Assembly (NCBI GenBank): GCA_021300155.1
Contig: JAJTID010000134.1
Coordinates: 1-40,964, forward strand
Direction: 5' to 3'
DNA from: Pirellula sp.
GTDB lineage: Bacteria; Planctomycetota; Planctomycetia; Pirellulales; Pirellulaceae
Length of the DNA stretch: 40,964 bases
The translations under genes were made by a program, and so were the position numbers. How positions within the stretch are numbered: the first letter of the stretch is position 1; each line of letters starts with the position of its first letter. This document shows positions 9,006 through 18,340 of the stretch, piece after piece. Under the pieces are notes generated by a model, which did not search any database, was not told the DNA's origin, and was given only the letters and a program-made list of their open reading frames with translations.

Positions 9006-10001
9006 ATGAACCCCATGTTCGGAAAGAAAAAGAATTCCATTTCTAGGCTTACTTTCGCGTTACTTTGGTGGATCGGTGTTTGTGTGTTAGGTGTGTCCGC
9101 AGCGCAAGATGCACCGAAAGACTATCCCACAAAAATCAGTACGGAGAATCTTCCGAATTGCATCCAGGTAACGGAGAACGTTTATTCCGGCGCTGTCCCG
9201 GAGGGACCACTCGCGTTTGAAGAACTAAGAAAGCTAGGTATCAAGACGGTCGTCAGTGTCGATGGGATGAAGCCCAATGTGGAGTTGGCTACCTCTTATG
9301 GGCTAAGGTATGTCCATCTGCCACATGGATATGACGGGATCTCTTCGCAACGGCTGCAGGAAATCGCGAAAGCGTTGCTGGAACTCCCGAAACCGGTCTA
9401 TGTTCACTGCCATCATGGAAAGCATCGCAGTCCCGCAGCGACTGCCTCTGCGTGCATCATGCTTAGCTGGATCGACCGTGAAGCAGGATTGAAAGTCCTC
9501 TCGATCGCCGGTACGAATCTGAACTTTCGCGGGCTCGTGCAAACCGTCGAGGAAAGCAAAACTATCGATCCGAGCGTGCTCAAGAGACTACCCGTCGAAT
9601 ACAAAGCGATATCGGAGATTGCTCCATTGACCGAACAAATGGTTGTGATGGACGAGCTCTTTGAGGAAATCGGAAACGGGATCGAGCGGTACGCAGCTCA
9701 GGGTGCCAAGCCAAACGCAGAAGCGACTCTGAAAGATAGCAAGATGGAGCAAGACAGATTGAGGCTCGCGGATACGGCGTTGTTACTGACCGAGTCGTAT
9801 ATTGAGCTTCTCCGAACAACCAACGATTCCAAAGCCGAGTATCTACAATTGCTCGAGCATGGCCGAAATCTGTCTGAGCAATTGGAGACAACTTTGAGGC
9901 GAAACCCACTCCAAGCAAAGCAGTCATGGACGCAACTCAAAGAAAACTGCACCCGTTGCCATCAAAAATTCCGCGACAACGCCGGTTCGCTTGCTAAGTG
10001 A
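9006..10001 (+). CDS. Secreted protein-tyrosine-phosphatase-like protein with C-terminal c-type haem motif
   Basis: The 331-residue product has an N-terminal signal or anchor (hydrophobic residues 15-33, then SAAQD). Residues about 45-175 resemble a dual-specificity phosphatase: VYSGAVP, IKTVVSVDG, and the signature loop HCHHGKHRS with Cys135 and Arg141 in CX5R spacing. The C-terminal part (about 200-331) is helical and ends with CTRCH (Cys315, Cys318, His319), placed as in cytochrome c' four-helix bundles. Haem attachment would need export, which the signal supports. Both parts lie in one uninterrupted frame. The protein is preceded by 275 bases without a convincing gene and followed closely by glnS. 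The biochemical role is unknown. Confidence 0.75.
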   Translation: MNPMFGKKKNSISRLTFALLWWIGVCVLGVSAAQDAPKDYPTKISTENLPNCIQVTENVYSGAVPEGPLAFEELRKLGIKTVVSVDGMKPNVELATSYGLRYVHLPHGYDGISSQRLQEIAKALLELPKPVYVHCHHGKHRSPAATASACIMLSWIDREAGLKVLSIAGTNLNFRGLVQTVEESKTIDPSVLKRLPVEYKAISEIAPLTEQMVVMDELFEEIGNGIERYAAQGAKPNAEATLKDSKMEQDRLRLADTALLLTESYIELLRTTNDSKAEYLQLLEHGRNLSEQLETTLRRNPLQAKQSWTQLKENCTRCHQKFRDNAGSLAK

Positions 10002-10142
10002 ACCTTGGGTTCACTTTCTCGTCTTTCCCTGAAACCGCATGGGGACCTGTCGTTTTTCGCTGCCAGACCAAGAATATAGCAACTGCCATTGGGTGGAAAC
10101 GTTCCTTTCGGCATAATTGCAGGAGAGAGCGAGGAAGTTCGA

Positions 10143-11876
10143 TTGAATCCCTCGCCAGACATCCAAGACGAAAGAACCATTGTGACTGAACCGAATCCCG
10201 CAGAGCCAGCATCAAAGAACTTTATCGAAGTTGAGATCGAGAAGGACTTTGCCAGCAAACCGCAACTCGCAGGCCGAACCGTGGCGACTCGTTTTCCTCC
10301 GGAACCGAACGGCTATTTGCATATTGGGCATGCAAAATCGATCTGCTTGAATTTCGGCTTGGCGCGTACTTATGGTGGCACCTGCAATCTGCGGTTCGAT
10401 GACACCAACCCCAGCAAAGAGAATGATGAGTACGTCCAATCGATCATGAACGACGTTCGCTGGTTGGGCTTTGAATGGTCCAATCTGCACTATGCATCTG
10501 ATTATTTTGGGCAGCTTTATGATTGGGCTGTTCAATTGGTTCGTGACGGGAAAGCCTTTGTTTGCGACCTCTCGTTCGACGAGATGCGGGCGTATCGAGG
10601 TACACTCACAGAGCCAGGCAAAAATAGTCCATTCCGTGACCGTTCAGTCGAAGAGAATCTAGATTTGTTCGAACGCATGAAGAAAGGTGAGTTTGCCGAC
10701 GGTACCCGCACGTTGCGAGCGAAGATCGACATGTCGTCGCCCAACACGAATTTGCGCGACCCGGTTATGTATCGGATCATGCATGCGCACCATCACCGAA
10801 CCGGAGACGCGTGGTGCATTTACCCCATGTACGATTGGGCACACGGTCAAAGCGATTCGATCGAGAACATTACTCATTCGATATGCACACTGGAATTCGA
10901 AAATCATCGGCCCCTTTACGATTGGTTTTGTCAAAATCTAGGGATCTATCATCCACGGCAAATGGAATTCGCTCGGATGAATCTGACCTACACCGTGATG
11001 AGCAAACGAAAACTACTTCAACTCGTGAATGAAAAGCACGTGGAGGGATGGGACGATCCTCGAATGCCGACCATCAGCGGCCTACGACGTCGCGGCTATA
11101 CGCCGGAAAGTCTGCATTTGTTCTGTGATCGTATTGGAGTAGCTCGATTCAATAGCACGATCGACGTAATCATTCTCGAGAATAGCATTCGCGATCATCT
11201 CAATTCGGTGGCCTCGAGGTACATGGCCGTACTAGATCCAATCAAAGTCGTATTGACCAACTATCCAGATACGACCGAGTACTTGGATGCCGTGAACAAT
11301 CCAGAAGACGAATCAACGGGCGTTCGGCAATTGCCTTTTTCGAAGGAGCTATACATCGAGCGCGAAGACTTTATGGAAACCCCGCCATCGAAGTTCTTCC
11401 GATTGAAGCCGGGTGGAGAAGTTCGATTGCGATACGCATACATCATTCGTTGCGAGGAAGTGGTGAAAGACGCTGACGGCAACATTGTTCAACTCAATTG
11501 CACCTATGATGCAGACACCAAGAGTGGTTCGCCAAACGCGACCGAACGAAAAGTCAAGGGAACGATTCATTGGGTATCCGCCCCACAAGCTGCGAAGGTC
11601 AAAGTCCGGTTGTACGATCGGCTGTTCTTGAACGATCATCCGGAAGACGCACCGGAAGGAAAGACGTTCCTAGACAACATCAATCCGAATAGCATCAAGG
11701 TGATCGATGCCATGGTCGAGCCGGCACTTGCGAAACTAGAGATCGGTGCTCGTGTTCAGTTTGAGAGAAACGGGTACTATTGTGTCGATACAAAGGATTC
11801 GAAACCTGGCGCTCCGGTGTTCAATCGCATCGTCACTCTCAAGGACACATGGGCCAAGATCTCCGCGAAGTCGTGA
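10143..11876 (+). CDS. glnS: Glutaminyl-tRNA synthetase
   Basis: The protein shows the class I signature [14 protein letters not shown] (HIGH motif) and a VMSKRKL (KMSKS) loop, plus FDDTNPSKE and the [16 protein letters not shown] segment typical of GlnRS, which charges tRNA-Gln in the cytoplasm. Start choice is uncertain. TTG 10143 has the best ribosome site (GAGGAAG, 5-6 bases upstream). GTG 10182 would give an N-terminus closest in length to the E. coli enzyme. The frame stays open up to a TTG at 10089. A hairpin (11952-11967) follows the stop. The presence of GlnRS means that direct glutaminylation is used here. Confidence 0.93.
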   Translation: MNPSPDIQDERTIVTEPNPAEPASKNFIEVEIEKDFASKPQLAGRTVATRFPPEPNGYLHIGHAKSICLNFGLARTYGGTCNLRFDDTNPSKENDEYVQSIMNDVRWLGFEWSNLHYASDYFGQLYDWAVQLVRDGKAFVCDLSFDEMRAYRGTLTEPGKNSPFRDRSVEENLDLFERMKKGEFADGTRTLRAKIDMSSPNTNLRDPVMYRIMHAHHHRTGDAWCIYPMYDWAHGQSDSIENITHSICTLEFENHRPLYDWFCQNLGIYHPRQMEFARMNLTYTVMSKRKLLQLVNEKHVEGWDDPRMPTISGLRRRGYTPESLHLFCDRIGVARFNSTIDVIILENSIRDHLNSVASRYMAVLDPIKVVLTNYPDTTEYLDAVNNPEDESTGVRQLPFSKELYIEREDFMETPPSKFFRLKPGGEVRLRYAYIIRCEEVVKDADGNIVQLNCTYDADTKSGSPNATERKVKGTIHWVSAPQAAKVKVRLYDRLFLNDHPEDAPEGKTFLDNINPNSIKVIDAMVEPALAKLEIGARVQFERNGYYCVDTKDSKPGAPVFNRIVTLKDTWAKISAKS

Positions 11877-11951
11877 ATTGCAAAGATGGGATAGGCTTAC
11901 ATCCTGTCAAAGCACCGTGCATCGAATTGTTCGTGCCTAACCATGAGCCGT

Positions 11952-11967
11952 CGGGGCGTTTGCCCCG
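11952..11967 (+). terminator. Possible glnS terminator hairpin
   Basis: The sequence CGGGGC-GTTT-GCCCCG forms a 6-base GC-rich stem with a 4-base loop, followed by GTTTCCTT. The T tract is weak. It lies 76 bases after the glnS stop and before the Uma2 gene. Confidence 0.4.
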
Positions 11968-12149
11968 GTTTCCTTGCCGCAAGAGAACACAATGAACGCA
12001 AAGGTTAAGCAACCATGACTAAGCACTATGCGGAAAGCAAGCTTCCCGCGTTTCCCGCCTGTCTGCCGCCACTGGCAACCGCAGTCGCTGTCAGTCTATA
12101 ATGGACATTGTGGATCGTTTCGAACCAATTTCAATGCGGTGAATCAACA

Positions 12150-12773
12150 ATGGCAGTCCTAGTTTGTGACGAAGAGATTGCAGAGGAGCTTATTGCCAAG
12201 CGTCAAGCATCAGGTGGTGATCGATACGACGAGGTTTGGAATGGAGTTTATGTAATGTCGCCCATTGCCAACAACGAGCATCAATCGCTAGCAACGCAGT
12301 TGGCCTGCATTTTTGGTTCAATAATAGATTGGAGAGGCCTAGGATTCACTTTGGCCGGAGCCAATGTCAGTGATCGGGAAGATGATTGGACAAAAAATTA
12401 TCGTGTTCCGGATGTACTTGTGTTTTCCAACGACACGAAAGCGATAAATCGACACACGCATTGGTTTGGTGGTCCGGAGTTGGCAATTGAGATTGTAAGT
12501 CGAGGGGACAAGACACTCGAAAAGTTAGATTTTTACGCAGCAGTGGGTACCCAAGAATTGTTGGTCATCGACCGTCATCCTTGGAAGCTAACGATGTATC
12601 GCTACAATGCCTTGAGCAAATCGCTTGAGATCAGCGAATGTAGTGAAGTGTCGGCCGAACCAATAGCATCACGCATCTTTCCTATTCAGTTTCGGTGGAA
12701 CACAATCGAATCCTGCATTCAAATCTTGGATTCAAGCGGCACCCTTATTCGGGCCATACCTATACAGATGTAG
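12150..12773 (+). CDS. Uma2 family (DUF820) endonuclease-like protein
   Basis: The 207-residue product, starting at ATG 12150, has the DUF820/Uma2 layout of a PD-(D/E)xK fold: the early GDRYDEVWNGVYVMSP segment, NEHQSLATQLA helix, RVPDVLVF (the Asp of the nuclease core) and PELAIEIVSRGDKTLEKLDFYAAVG, where ELAIEI plus the following lysines supply the remaining core residues. The strand ELLVIDRHPWKLTMYRY follows. The family is abundant in planctomycetes and cyanobacteria; its physiological role is not established. The same frame is open from a TTG at 12108, but ATG 12150 is preferred because similarity begins after it. Confidence 0.8.
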   Translation: MAVLVCDEEIAEELIAKRQASGGDRYDEVWNGVYVMSPIANNEHQSLATQLACIFGSIIDWRGLGFTLAGANVSDREDDWTKNYRVPDVLVFSNDTKAINRHTHWFGGPELAIEIVSRGDKTLEKLDFYAAVGTQELLVIDRHPWKLTMYRYNALSKSLEISECSEVSAEPIASRIFPIQFRWNTIESCIQILDSSGTLIRAIPIQM

Positions 12774-13095
12774 TTCAATGAATCTGCGCCCAACACCGCA
12801 ACTACCGTAGTCTGGGACCATGGTTTCGAACAATTGAGCCGATGGACACTAGCCCCGTTTTTTCTTATCCGCTAAAGAATGCAGAAAACACAGAGAACTC
12901 TCAGCCGCAGGGCAAGGAGCCAGTCCAGGTGAATGGTCCCAGACCACGCAGTTAATGGTTTGGCCGAATTCTAACACGTATTTGTTAGAAATCTCGAAGA
13001 AGCCACGGCGTCGATTCTGCAAGTCCTTGACCAAAAACTCGATTCCGTCCAGACTCTAACCTTTGCCCGTAACCGACGAAACTAAGGGAATTGTT
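12774..13095. other. Intergenic region before purA
   Basis: No convincing gene is visible. Short frames on the minus strand lack a recognisable motif. The region presumably carries the purA promoter, but no strong -35/-10 pair was identified. Confidence 0.5.
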
Positions 13096-14385
13096 GTGCC
13101 AGCAACTTGCGTGATTGGACTCCAGTGGGGAGATGAAGCGAAAGGGAAATTAGTAGATTTACTGGCCCCTCGAAATGACGTGGTCGTTCGCTATCAGGGA
13201 GGCGCAAACGCTGGCCACACCGTAGTTTGCGGCAAGGAAGTCTACAAACTCCACCACGTCCCCTCCGGAATCTTGTCCTCCGGAATTGCCAACGTGATCG
13301 CACCGGGCGTCGTCATCGAACCCAACATGCTGATCCGCGAGATTGAAGGTCTCGAAGCGCGTGGCGTCAATCCGCGCAAGAATTTGATGATCAGCGAACG
13401 AGCTCACGTCGTGATGCCTTGGCACTTTGTAGAAGACAAAGCCACGAACCGAGCCGTTGTTGCAGGCGAGAGCATCGGAACAACCAATCGAGGAATTGGC
13501 CCTTGTTATCGAGATAAAGTAGGCCGAACGCACGCGTTTCGATTGACCGACCTCCTTAGCGAACAGATGGAAGCGAAAGTTCGCGATACCGTGGCGGCCA
13601 AGCGTAGTATGTTGGCATCGATCGCCGACCCTGCAGATCTGGAGTCACTCGATGCTGACAAAATAATTGCCCAGTGCAAGAGTTGGAATAGTATTCTCGG
13701 GCCGTTGTCCGCTGACACGACCAACTTTTTGTTGGATGCGTTGGACGATGGAAAGAACCTGCTAATGGAAGGTGCGCAAGGTTCGTTGCTCGACATCGAC
13801 CATGGCACTTATCCCTTTGTCACGAGCAGCAATGCGTCAGGAGTTGGAGTCTCATCTGGGTCTGGCGTTCCTGCCAAGTGGATCACCAATGTGATCGGTG
13901 TTGCGAAAGCGTATTCGACCCGAGTTGGTGGCGGCCCATTCCCAACCGAGCTCGTCGATGAAGTCGGCCAAAAGATTCGCGACATAGGAAGAGAATATGG
14001 AACCACAACAGGACGACCTCGCCGGTGCGGTTGGTTCGACGCAGTAGCGGTTCGTTACACAGCTCGATTGAGCGGTATTCATTATCTATCACTCATGATG
14101 ATGGATGTACTAAGTCACTTTGATTCCATTCAAGTGTGTGTGGCGTATGATGTAGAAGGTGAACGCGTTACCAAGTTCCCATGCTCCGCAGAGTACTTGC
14201 GGAAATGCAAACCGATTTACGAGACCCTACCAGGATGGAATTCAGATGTGTCGGGCGTTCGAAGATTGGAAGACTTCCCATCGAATGCGAGACGATACAT
14301 CGATCGGATTTCTGAATTGATTTCCGTTCCGATCGGAGTTCTGTCGGTCGGCCCGGATCGAGAGCAAACGATCTTTTTGATTTAA
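13096..14385 (+). CDS. purA: Adenylosuccinate synthetase
   Basis: The protein (429 residues from GTG 13096) carries [14 protein letters not shown] (GTP loop with the catalytic Asp of WGDE), [12 protein letters not shown] with the catalytic His, [35 protein letters not shown] and [13 protein letters not shown]. It joins IMP and aspartate using GTP in the committed step of AMP synthesis. GTG 13096 follows an AAGGGA ribosome site, and the N-terminus then matches the usual PurA start; an upstream TTG at 13063 in frame would add 11 residues. The widespread GGHNAGHT is GGANAGHT here. The stop codon lies inside a short tandem duplication (14379-14402). Confidence 0.95.
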   Translation: MPATCVIGLQWGDEAKGKLVDLLAPRNDVVVRYQGGANAGHTVVCGKEVYKLHHVPSGILSSGIANVIAPGVVIEPNMLIREIEGLEARGVNPRKNLMISERAHVVMPWHFVEDKATNRAVVAGESIGTTNRGIGPCYRDKVGRTHAFRLTDLLSEQMEAKVRDTVAAKRSMLASIADPADLESLDADKIIAQCKSWNSILGPLSADTTNFLLDALDDGKNLLMEGAQGSLLDIDHGTYPFVTSSNASGVGVSSGSGVPAKWITNVIGVAKAYSTRVGGGPFPTELVDEVGQKIRDIGREYGTTTGRPRRCGWFDAVAVRYTARLSGIHYLSLMMMDVLSHFDSIQVCVAYDVEGERVTKFPCSAEYLRKCKPIYETLPGWNSDVSGVRRLEDFPSNARRYIDRISELISVPIGVLSVGPDREQTIFLI

Positions 14386-14434
14386 CGACTGATTTAACGA
14401 CTGATTATCGACGGAACTGATTATCGACCGAAAC
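14379..14434. repeat. Two adjacent short tandem duplications at the purA stop
   Basis: GATTTAACGACT occurs twice in tandem (14379-14390 and 14391-14402), the first copy containing the purA TAA stop. Next comes a 16-base unit beginning GATTATCGAC, also twice (14403-14418 and 14419-14434, with 2 differences). The array fills most of the gap before the next gene. Confidence 0.85.
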
Positions 14435-14447
14435 GTGTCGTCATCCT

Positions 14448-16280
14448 ATGTCTGCTATCGTCAACATTGCTGCTTACAAATACGTCGCCCTCGACGCTTT
14501 GGAGGAGAGGAGAGCCGCTCTAAAGCGGCTCACGAGCGAGCTGCAACTCAAGGGGACGATACTGTTGAGCAGCGAAGGGATCAATCTCTTCCTCGCAGGG
14601 GCACGGCAATCGATCGACACTTTTCTCGTCTCGTTGCGAGCATCTTCATCCGCCTTAGAGGACCTGAAGGTCAAAGAAAGCCTCACCGACTATCAGCCAT
14701 TCCGGAGATTGCTCGTCAAGCTGAAGCGTGAGATCGTGCCGGTCGGTCATGAAGGACGACTTGAGATCGAAACCGAACAAGGAAAAAGGCAAGTCGAGCC
14801 CATCGTTGATGCTTCGCCAAAGTTACCACCGCTCGAGCTCAAGCGTTGGCTAGACGAAGGACGCGAGATCGCGTTGTTGGACACTCGGAATGACTACGAG
14901 ACCGATCTCGGTACGTTCGAGGGTGCAATCGATCTACGATTGAAGAACTTTCGCCAATTCCCTGAAGCAGCGGCCGCTTTACCGGAAGAAGTCAAAAAGA
15001 ATCCGGTCGTCATGTTCTGCACGGGTGGAATCCGGTGTGAGAAAATTGGCCCCTATATGAAAGGGTTGGGCTTCGAGAATATCTATCAACTCGAAGGTGG
15101 AATTCTCAAGTATTTCGAAGAGTGTCAGCAATCGCATTACAAAGGCGATTGTTTTGTGTTCGATCAACGCGTCGCGGTCAATCCAACACTTGCTCCGTCG
15201 GAAACCTACGAATGCTTTGCTTGCCGTCACGCGTTGACGCCACAAGACACTGAATCACCGTACTACGTGGTCAATGAAAGCTGCCCTTACTGTTTCCAAG
15301 AGACGGAGATCAAGCGACAGGCGCGGCAATCGCGAGTGAGTGAAATAGCCAAAGAGCAACGTGGTTGTTCTCCGTATGAAAACAGACGCTGGGTATCGAT
15401 CCCACAACAACAAGCTGGCCGCCCAATCCTCGACGCTCTATGGGAAGCGTTCCCTGGCTATGGCTTGGAGACTTGGAGACGCGATATTGCTCATGGGCTG
15501 GTGCAGTCGCCGAAACATGCCTTTGCACCGGTGGACTCAAATTGGGTTGTCGGTGAAGGAGAACGATTCCTCCACATCATGCCAGACTATGTCGAGCAGC
15601 CCGTTTCGGATCAAGTTGAGATCATCCATGAAGACCGCGCCTTGGTGATTGTCAACAAAGGGGCACCGTTGCCGGTTCATCCCTCGGGGCGTTTTAACAA
15701 GAACACGCTGTTGTCAATTTTGTTGGAGGCCTACGCACCCGAGAAACTCCGACCTTGTCATCGATTGGACATGAACACAACCGGTCTCGTGGTATTCGCG
15801 AGACAGCAGAAGTACGCCATTCAACTTCAGAAACAATTCACTTCGGGCACCGTTTCCAAAACGTACATGGTGGAAGTCGAAGGCATCCCAAACTGGACCG
15901 AGTATGTCTGCGAGTTTCCGATTGAGAATGAAACACTTGCCAATGGCGGACGACGCATTGGAGCGAATGGCCAACCGACCAAGACGATTTTTCATGTGGT
16001 CGGAGACAAGAATGGCAATGCGTTACTAGAAGCAACACTCGTTACAGGACGCACGCATCAGATACGATTGCACTGTGCCGCTCTAGGGCATCCGATTGTG
16101 AATGATCCCCTTTATCTTTCCGGTGGCGACAGTCGCGAACGCCCCGACAGTGATAGGGCAACACTATCGATGGGACTTCATGCCTGGAAAATTGAATTAC
16201 AGCACCCCTTGACCAATCAACGCATCGAATGGACTGCCCCAATGTCGATGACCGCTCGGCAGGTCACCTTTCCTGCTTGA
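14448..16280 (+). CDS. Fusion of tRNA U34 hydroxylase (TrhO/YceA rhodanese) and RluA-type pseudouridine synthase
   Basis: The 610-residue protein has two enzymes in one frame. Residues 1-245 follow TrhO (UPF0176): an N-terminal KGTILLSSEGIN domain, a rhodanese domain with LLDTRNDYE and the active-site CTGGIRCEK (Cys191), and KGDCFVFDQRVAV near 235. Two CxxC pairs follow (Cys256/259 and Cys279/282), probably zinc binding. Residues about 320-380 resemble an S4-like segment, and about 385-605 an RluA synthase with HRLDMNTTGL (catalytic Asp441) and GRTHQIRLH. TrhO oxidises U34 of tRNAs toward 5-hydroxyuridine; RluA enzymes make pseudouridine in rRNA or tRNA. The actual RNA target of the fusion is unknown. 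A frameshift artefact is unlikely because both halves lie in one uninterrupted frame. Confidence 0.88.
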   Translation: MSAIVNIAAYKYVALDALEERRAALKRLTSELQLKGTILLSSEGINLFLAGARQSIDTFLVSLRASSSALEDLKVKESLTDYQPFRRLLVKLKREIVPVGHEGRLEIETEQGKRQVEPIVDASPKLPPLELKRWLDEGREIALLDTRNDYETDLGTFEGAIDLRLKNFRQFPEAAAALPEEVKKNPVVMFCTGGIRCEKIGPYMKGLGFENIYQLEGGILKYFEECQQSHYKGDCFVFDQRVAVNPTLAPSETYECFACRHALTPQDTESPYYVVNESCPYCFQETEIKRQARQSRVSEIAKEQRGCSPYENRRWVSIPQQQAGRPILDALWEAFPGYGLETWRRDIAHGLVQSPKHAFAPVDSNWVVGEGERFLHIMPDYVEQPVSDQVEIIHEDRALVIVNKGAPLPVHPSGRFNKNTLLSILLEAYAPEKLRPCHRLDMNTTGLVVFARQQKYAIQLQKQFTSGTVSKTYMVEVEGIPNWTEYVCEFPIENETLANGGRRIGANGQPTKTIFHVVGDKNGNALLEATLVTGRTHQIRLHCAALGHPIVNDPLYLSGGDSRERPDSDRATLSMGLHAWKIELQHPLTNQRIEWTAPMSMTARQVTFPA

Positions 16281-16555
16281 ACCACACCTAGCACCGAGCA
16301 TTGATTCTAAACATCGATACTGTTGTAGATATGTTCGCCAGCATGTGGAAATAACCTGGCTCGTCTATCTGCGATACAATTCCGACTCGTGCATACTGGC
16401 AGCGAGCTTCTTGAACTCCCGTTTCTGGCACGCGGGAATTTCTCGCCAGTCCCAATCATGAATAACGCCGTAGATAGCATACAAGTACGCCTAATTCCAG
16501 TATTTGGTACTTTTTCCCTGATCGTTACGCGTCTGAAGCATCATGCGAAACGACG

Positions 16556-16989
16556 CTACGGGGCCTAGCTCAGCTTGGCACACAGGTTCTAAGTTTCGCA
16601 TCTTCGAAATCGAAAATCGACGTTTTGTTCGTTTTGGCTACGACATGGAAGCATGTCTGGCCGTATCCATGCAGCCAAAGAAAAGATCTGGGCTTTCGCC
16701 AATACGATTGCAAAAAAGGTCGAGGGCTGTCCAACCATTCGCATAGGGCTCGTGGGTTATCGCAATCGAAATGACCAATATATGACTTTTCAGATGCCAC
16801 TTTCAATCGACCTGGACAGCGTGTACACCATCGCGCGGGCTACCTGCTGCCATCAATAAATCTGTTCTCGATGGTGTATTAAAGAACTTCGAGCAAGTTT
16901 ATGAAATGCAGAAGAATGATCTGGAAGAGTTAGGTGAACATCCCCTAGGCTTGCTCAGAATTGCATCGGTTGCCATTCGAAGTAAATGA
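16556..16989 (+). pseudogene. Decayed von Willebrand factor A (vWA) domain gene
   Basis: One frame reads SKSKIDVLFVLATT, which looks like a vWA MIDAS strand (expected VLDTSGSM) with Asp changed to Ala. One inserted base near 16643-16645 then shifts the frame, after which MSGRIHAAKEKIWAFANTI and IRIGLVGYRNRND continue the vWA pattern in the 16653 frame. That frame ends soon after SIDLDSVY, where the expected middle of the domain is missing. A third frame gives a plausible C-terminal tail (DGVLKNFEQVYEMQKNDLEE) ending in TGA at 16987-16989. A point change, an indel and an internal deletion together indicate a dead gene. The 275 bases before it hold no other recognisable gene. Confidence 0.65.
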
Positions 16990-17010
16990 GCAGTGACAGG
17001 GGGATAACGA

Positions 17011-17042
17011 ACAGAGGGGAGTACCATAGTACTCCCCTCTGT
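17011..17042. terminator. Strong hairpin between convergent units
   Basis: ACAGAGGGGAGTAC (17011-17024), a 4-base loop and GTACTCCCCTCTGT (17029-17042) make a perfect 14-base stem. GGTTTTTG follows on the plus strand, so it can act as an intrinsic terminator for rightward transcription. It lies 38 bases from the 3' end of the minus-strand lipoprotein gene and may serve both sides. Confidence 0.8.
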
Positions 17043-17079
17043 GGTTTTTGAGTTGTGGATTGCCAACTAGATCTTCATG

Positions 17080-18000
17080 TTAGCGGTACAAGTTTGGCTG
17101 TGGAGCAGGCAAACCGTTCGCTGTATGCGGTACGTTGGAGGTGGGGAGCGACTGACCGGTAGCAGCACTTGGTTGTGGAGCCCCGAAATTGTAAGCAGTG
17201 GATCGTCCAGTGCTTCCTGGTCTGTAGGGAGCTGCTCCACCATAGGCGGGTGCAGCCAACGTGGAGGTGTTCATGTTCGGTTGATTTGATGCGAAGCCTT
17301 GAGGTGCTGCGTTAGGCATCGAGCTTGGTTGCGGCAAATTCGACATGCTCGTCGTGCTCATTCCTGCAGGCAACGCAGGAACTCCAGACTGTGCTCCAAA
17401 GCCACTAGGTGCATTGAATCCTGATTGGGCGATCGCAGGAGCTTGTGCAGGCTGTTGGAAGCCTGGTGCATTTGGCATTGAGTGAGGTGGCGTGTTGTTG
17501 ACCATTCCCATAGGTAGAGCGGCGTTGGGTCCAGCAGAGTTCGCAGCTAGGCCCATTGGCTGTGCATTGCCGTAACCTGTCGGAGCAGTGTAGCCTGTCG
17601 GTCGACCGCCAGAACTAGTCATGTAAGGTCCGGTTTGGTAGCCGTTTGCATTCGATGCAAGCCCTTGCGGGCTGCTATAGCTAGCAGCAGGGGATGTTGC
17701 CCCGTATGGACTCTTCGATGCATTGGTCATCGAAGTCGGTGTATTCTTTAGTGAAGGACTCATCGGCGAACCGCTGGTCGCGAGGCCGGAGCCGCTGGAG
17801 GCTAAGCCGGAGCCAGTAGAGCTTCCGGAAACCGAAAGGCTAGGGTTGCTGCCTGCAAGGCTAGATTCTGTTGGCTTTTTCGACCAAGAAAACATATCTT
17901 TGCCTGGCATTTTCCAGCCGCTATTGCAACCGGTCTGTGTTCCTGCCACGGCAGCTATCACTAGTGCCAACTTAGTCCATTTTGTGATATATTTCCGCAT
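17080..18000 (-). CDS. Low-complexity Pro/Gly/Ser/Asn/Ala-rich lipoprotein
   Basis: Starting at the ATG at 18000 the protein has MRKYITKWTK, a hydrophobic run LALVIAAVAG, and then TQTGC, a plausible lipobox whose cysteine would be lipidated. The next stretch, WKMPGKDMFSWSKKP, is followed by about 250 residues rich in Ser, Gly, Pro, Asn, Ala, Gln and Met with loosely repeated units such as ASSGSG, GYGNAQP and PNAPGFQQP and no cysteine. It looks like an unstructured envelope protein. An AAGGGA ribosome site lies 11 bases upstream. The frame is open to 18060, but the extra residues have no signal-like start. Function is unknown. Confidence 0.72.
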   Translation of the reverse strand: MRKYITKWTKLALVIAAVAGTQTGCNSGWKMPGKDMFSWSKKPTESSLAGSNPSLSVSGSSTGSGLASSGSGLATSGSPMSPSLKNTPTSMTNASKSPYGATSPAASYSSPQGLASNANGYQTGPYMTSSGGRPTGYTAPTGYGNAQPMGLAANSAGPNAALPMGMVNNTPPHSMPNAPGFQQPAQAPAIAQSGFNAPSGFGAQSGVPALPAGMSTTSMSNLPQPSSMPNAAPQGFASNQPNMNTSTLAAPAYGGAAPYRPGSTGRSTAYNFGAPQPSAATGQSLPTSNVPHTANGLPAPQPNLYR

Positions 18001-18340
18001 CGCTTGCATTTCCCTTTGGAAGCATTTGTACCGAGTGCTTGGCGGTGGCGTTTTGGGCACCGGATTCGCCTATTGATCCATCCACGCGAATCGACCAATT
18101 TTGTTTCACAGATCGTTCATCGGCGAAACGAGGTCGGATAATCCATACAATCGGCAAATTTTGTCAAATCGCTATTTGACCGAAACTTGCCTATAGGGAA
18201 TGGAATATTCGAATTAGTGTACGGACGTCAATACGAAGAGTTGATGTTCCAATTTTGCCAATGGATCACTATCGTCATGTCCTGGAAGGCCATACGATGC
18301 GACCACGGCCTTGGACGAGACGAGCGACTTCTAACACTAA
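18001..18340. other. Divergent intergenic region
   Basis: This lies between the minus-strand lipoprotein and the plus-strand GlmU-like gene and presumably holds both promoters. Short frames overlapping it have no recognisable motif. Confidence 0.45.

Noticed and set aside
8741-9040. 99-codon minus-strand frame upstream of the phosphatase-cytochrome gene
   Set aside because: No ribosome site, no known motif and overlap with the start of the plus-strand gene; probably the promoter region.
12849-13034. 61-codon minus-strand frame before purA
   Set aside because: Low-quality composition and no motif; treated as intergenic.
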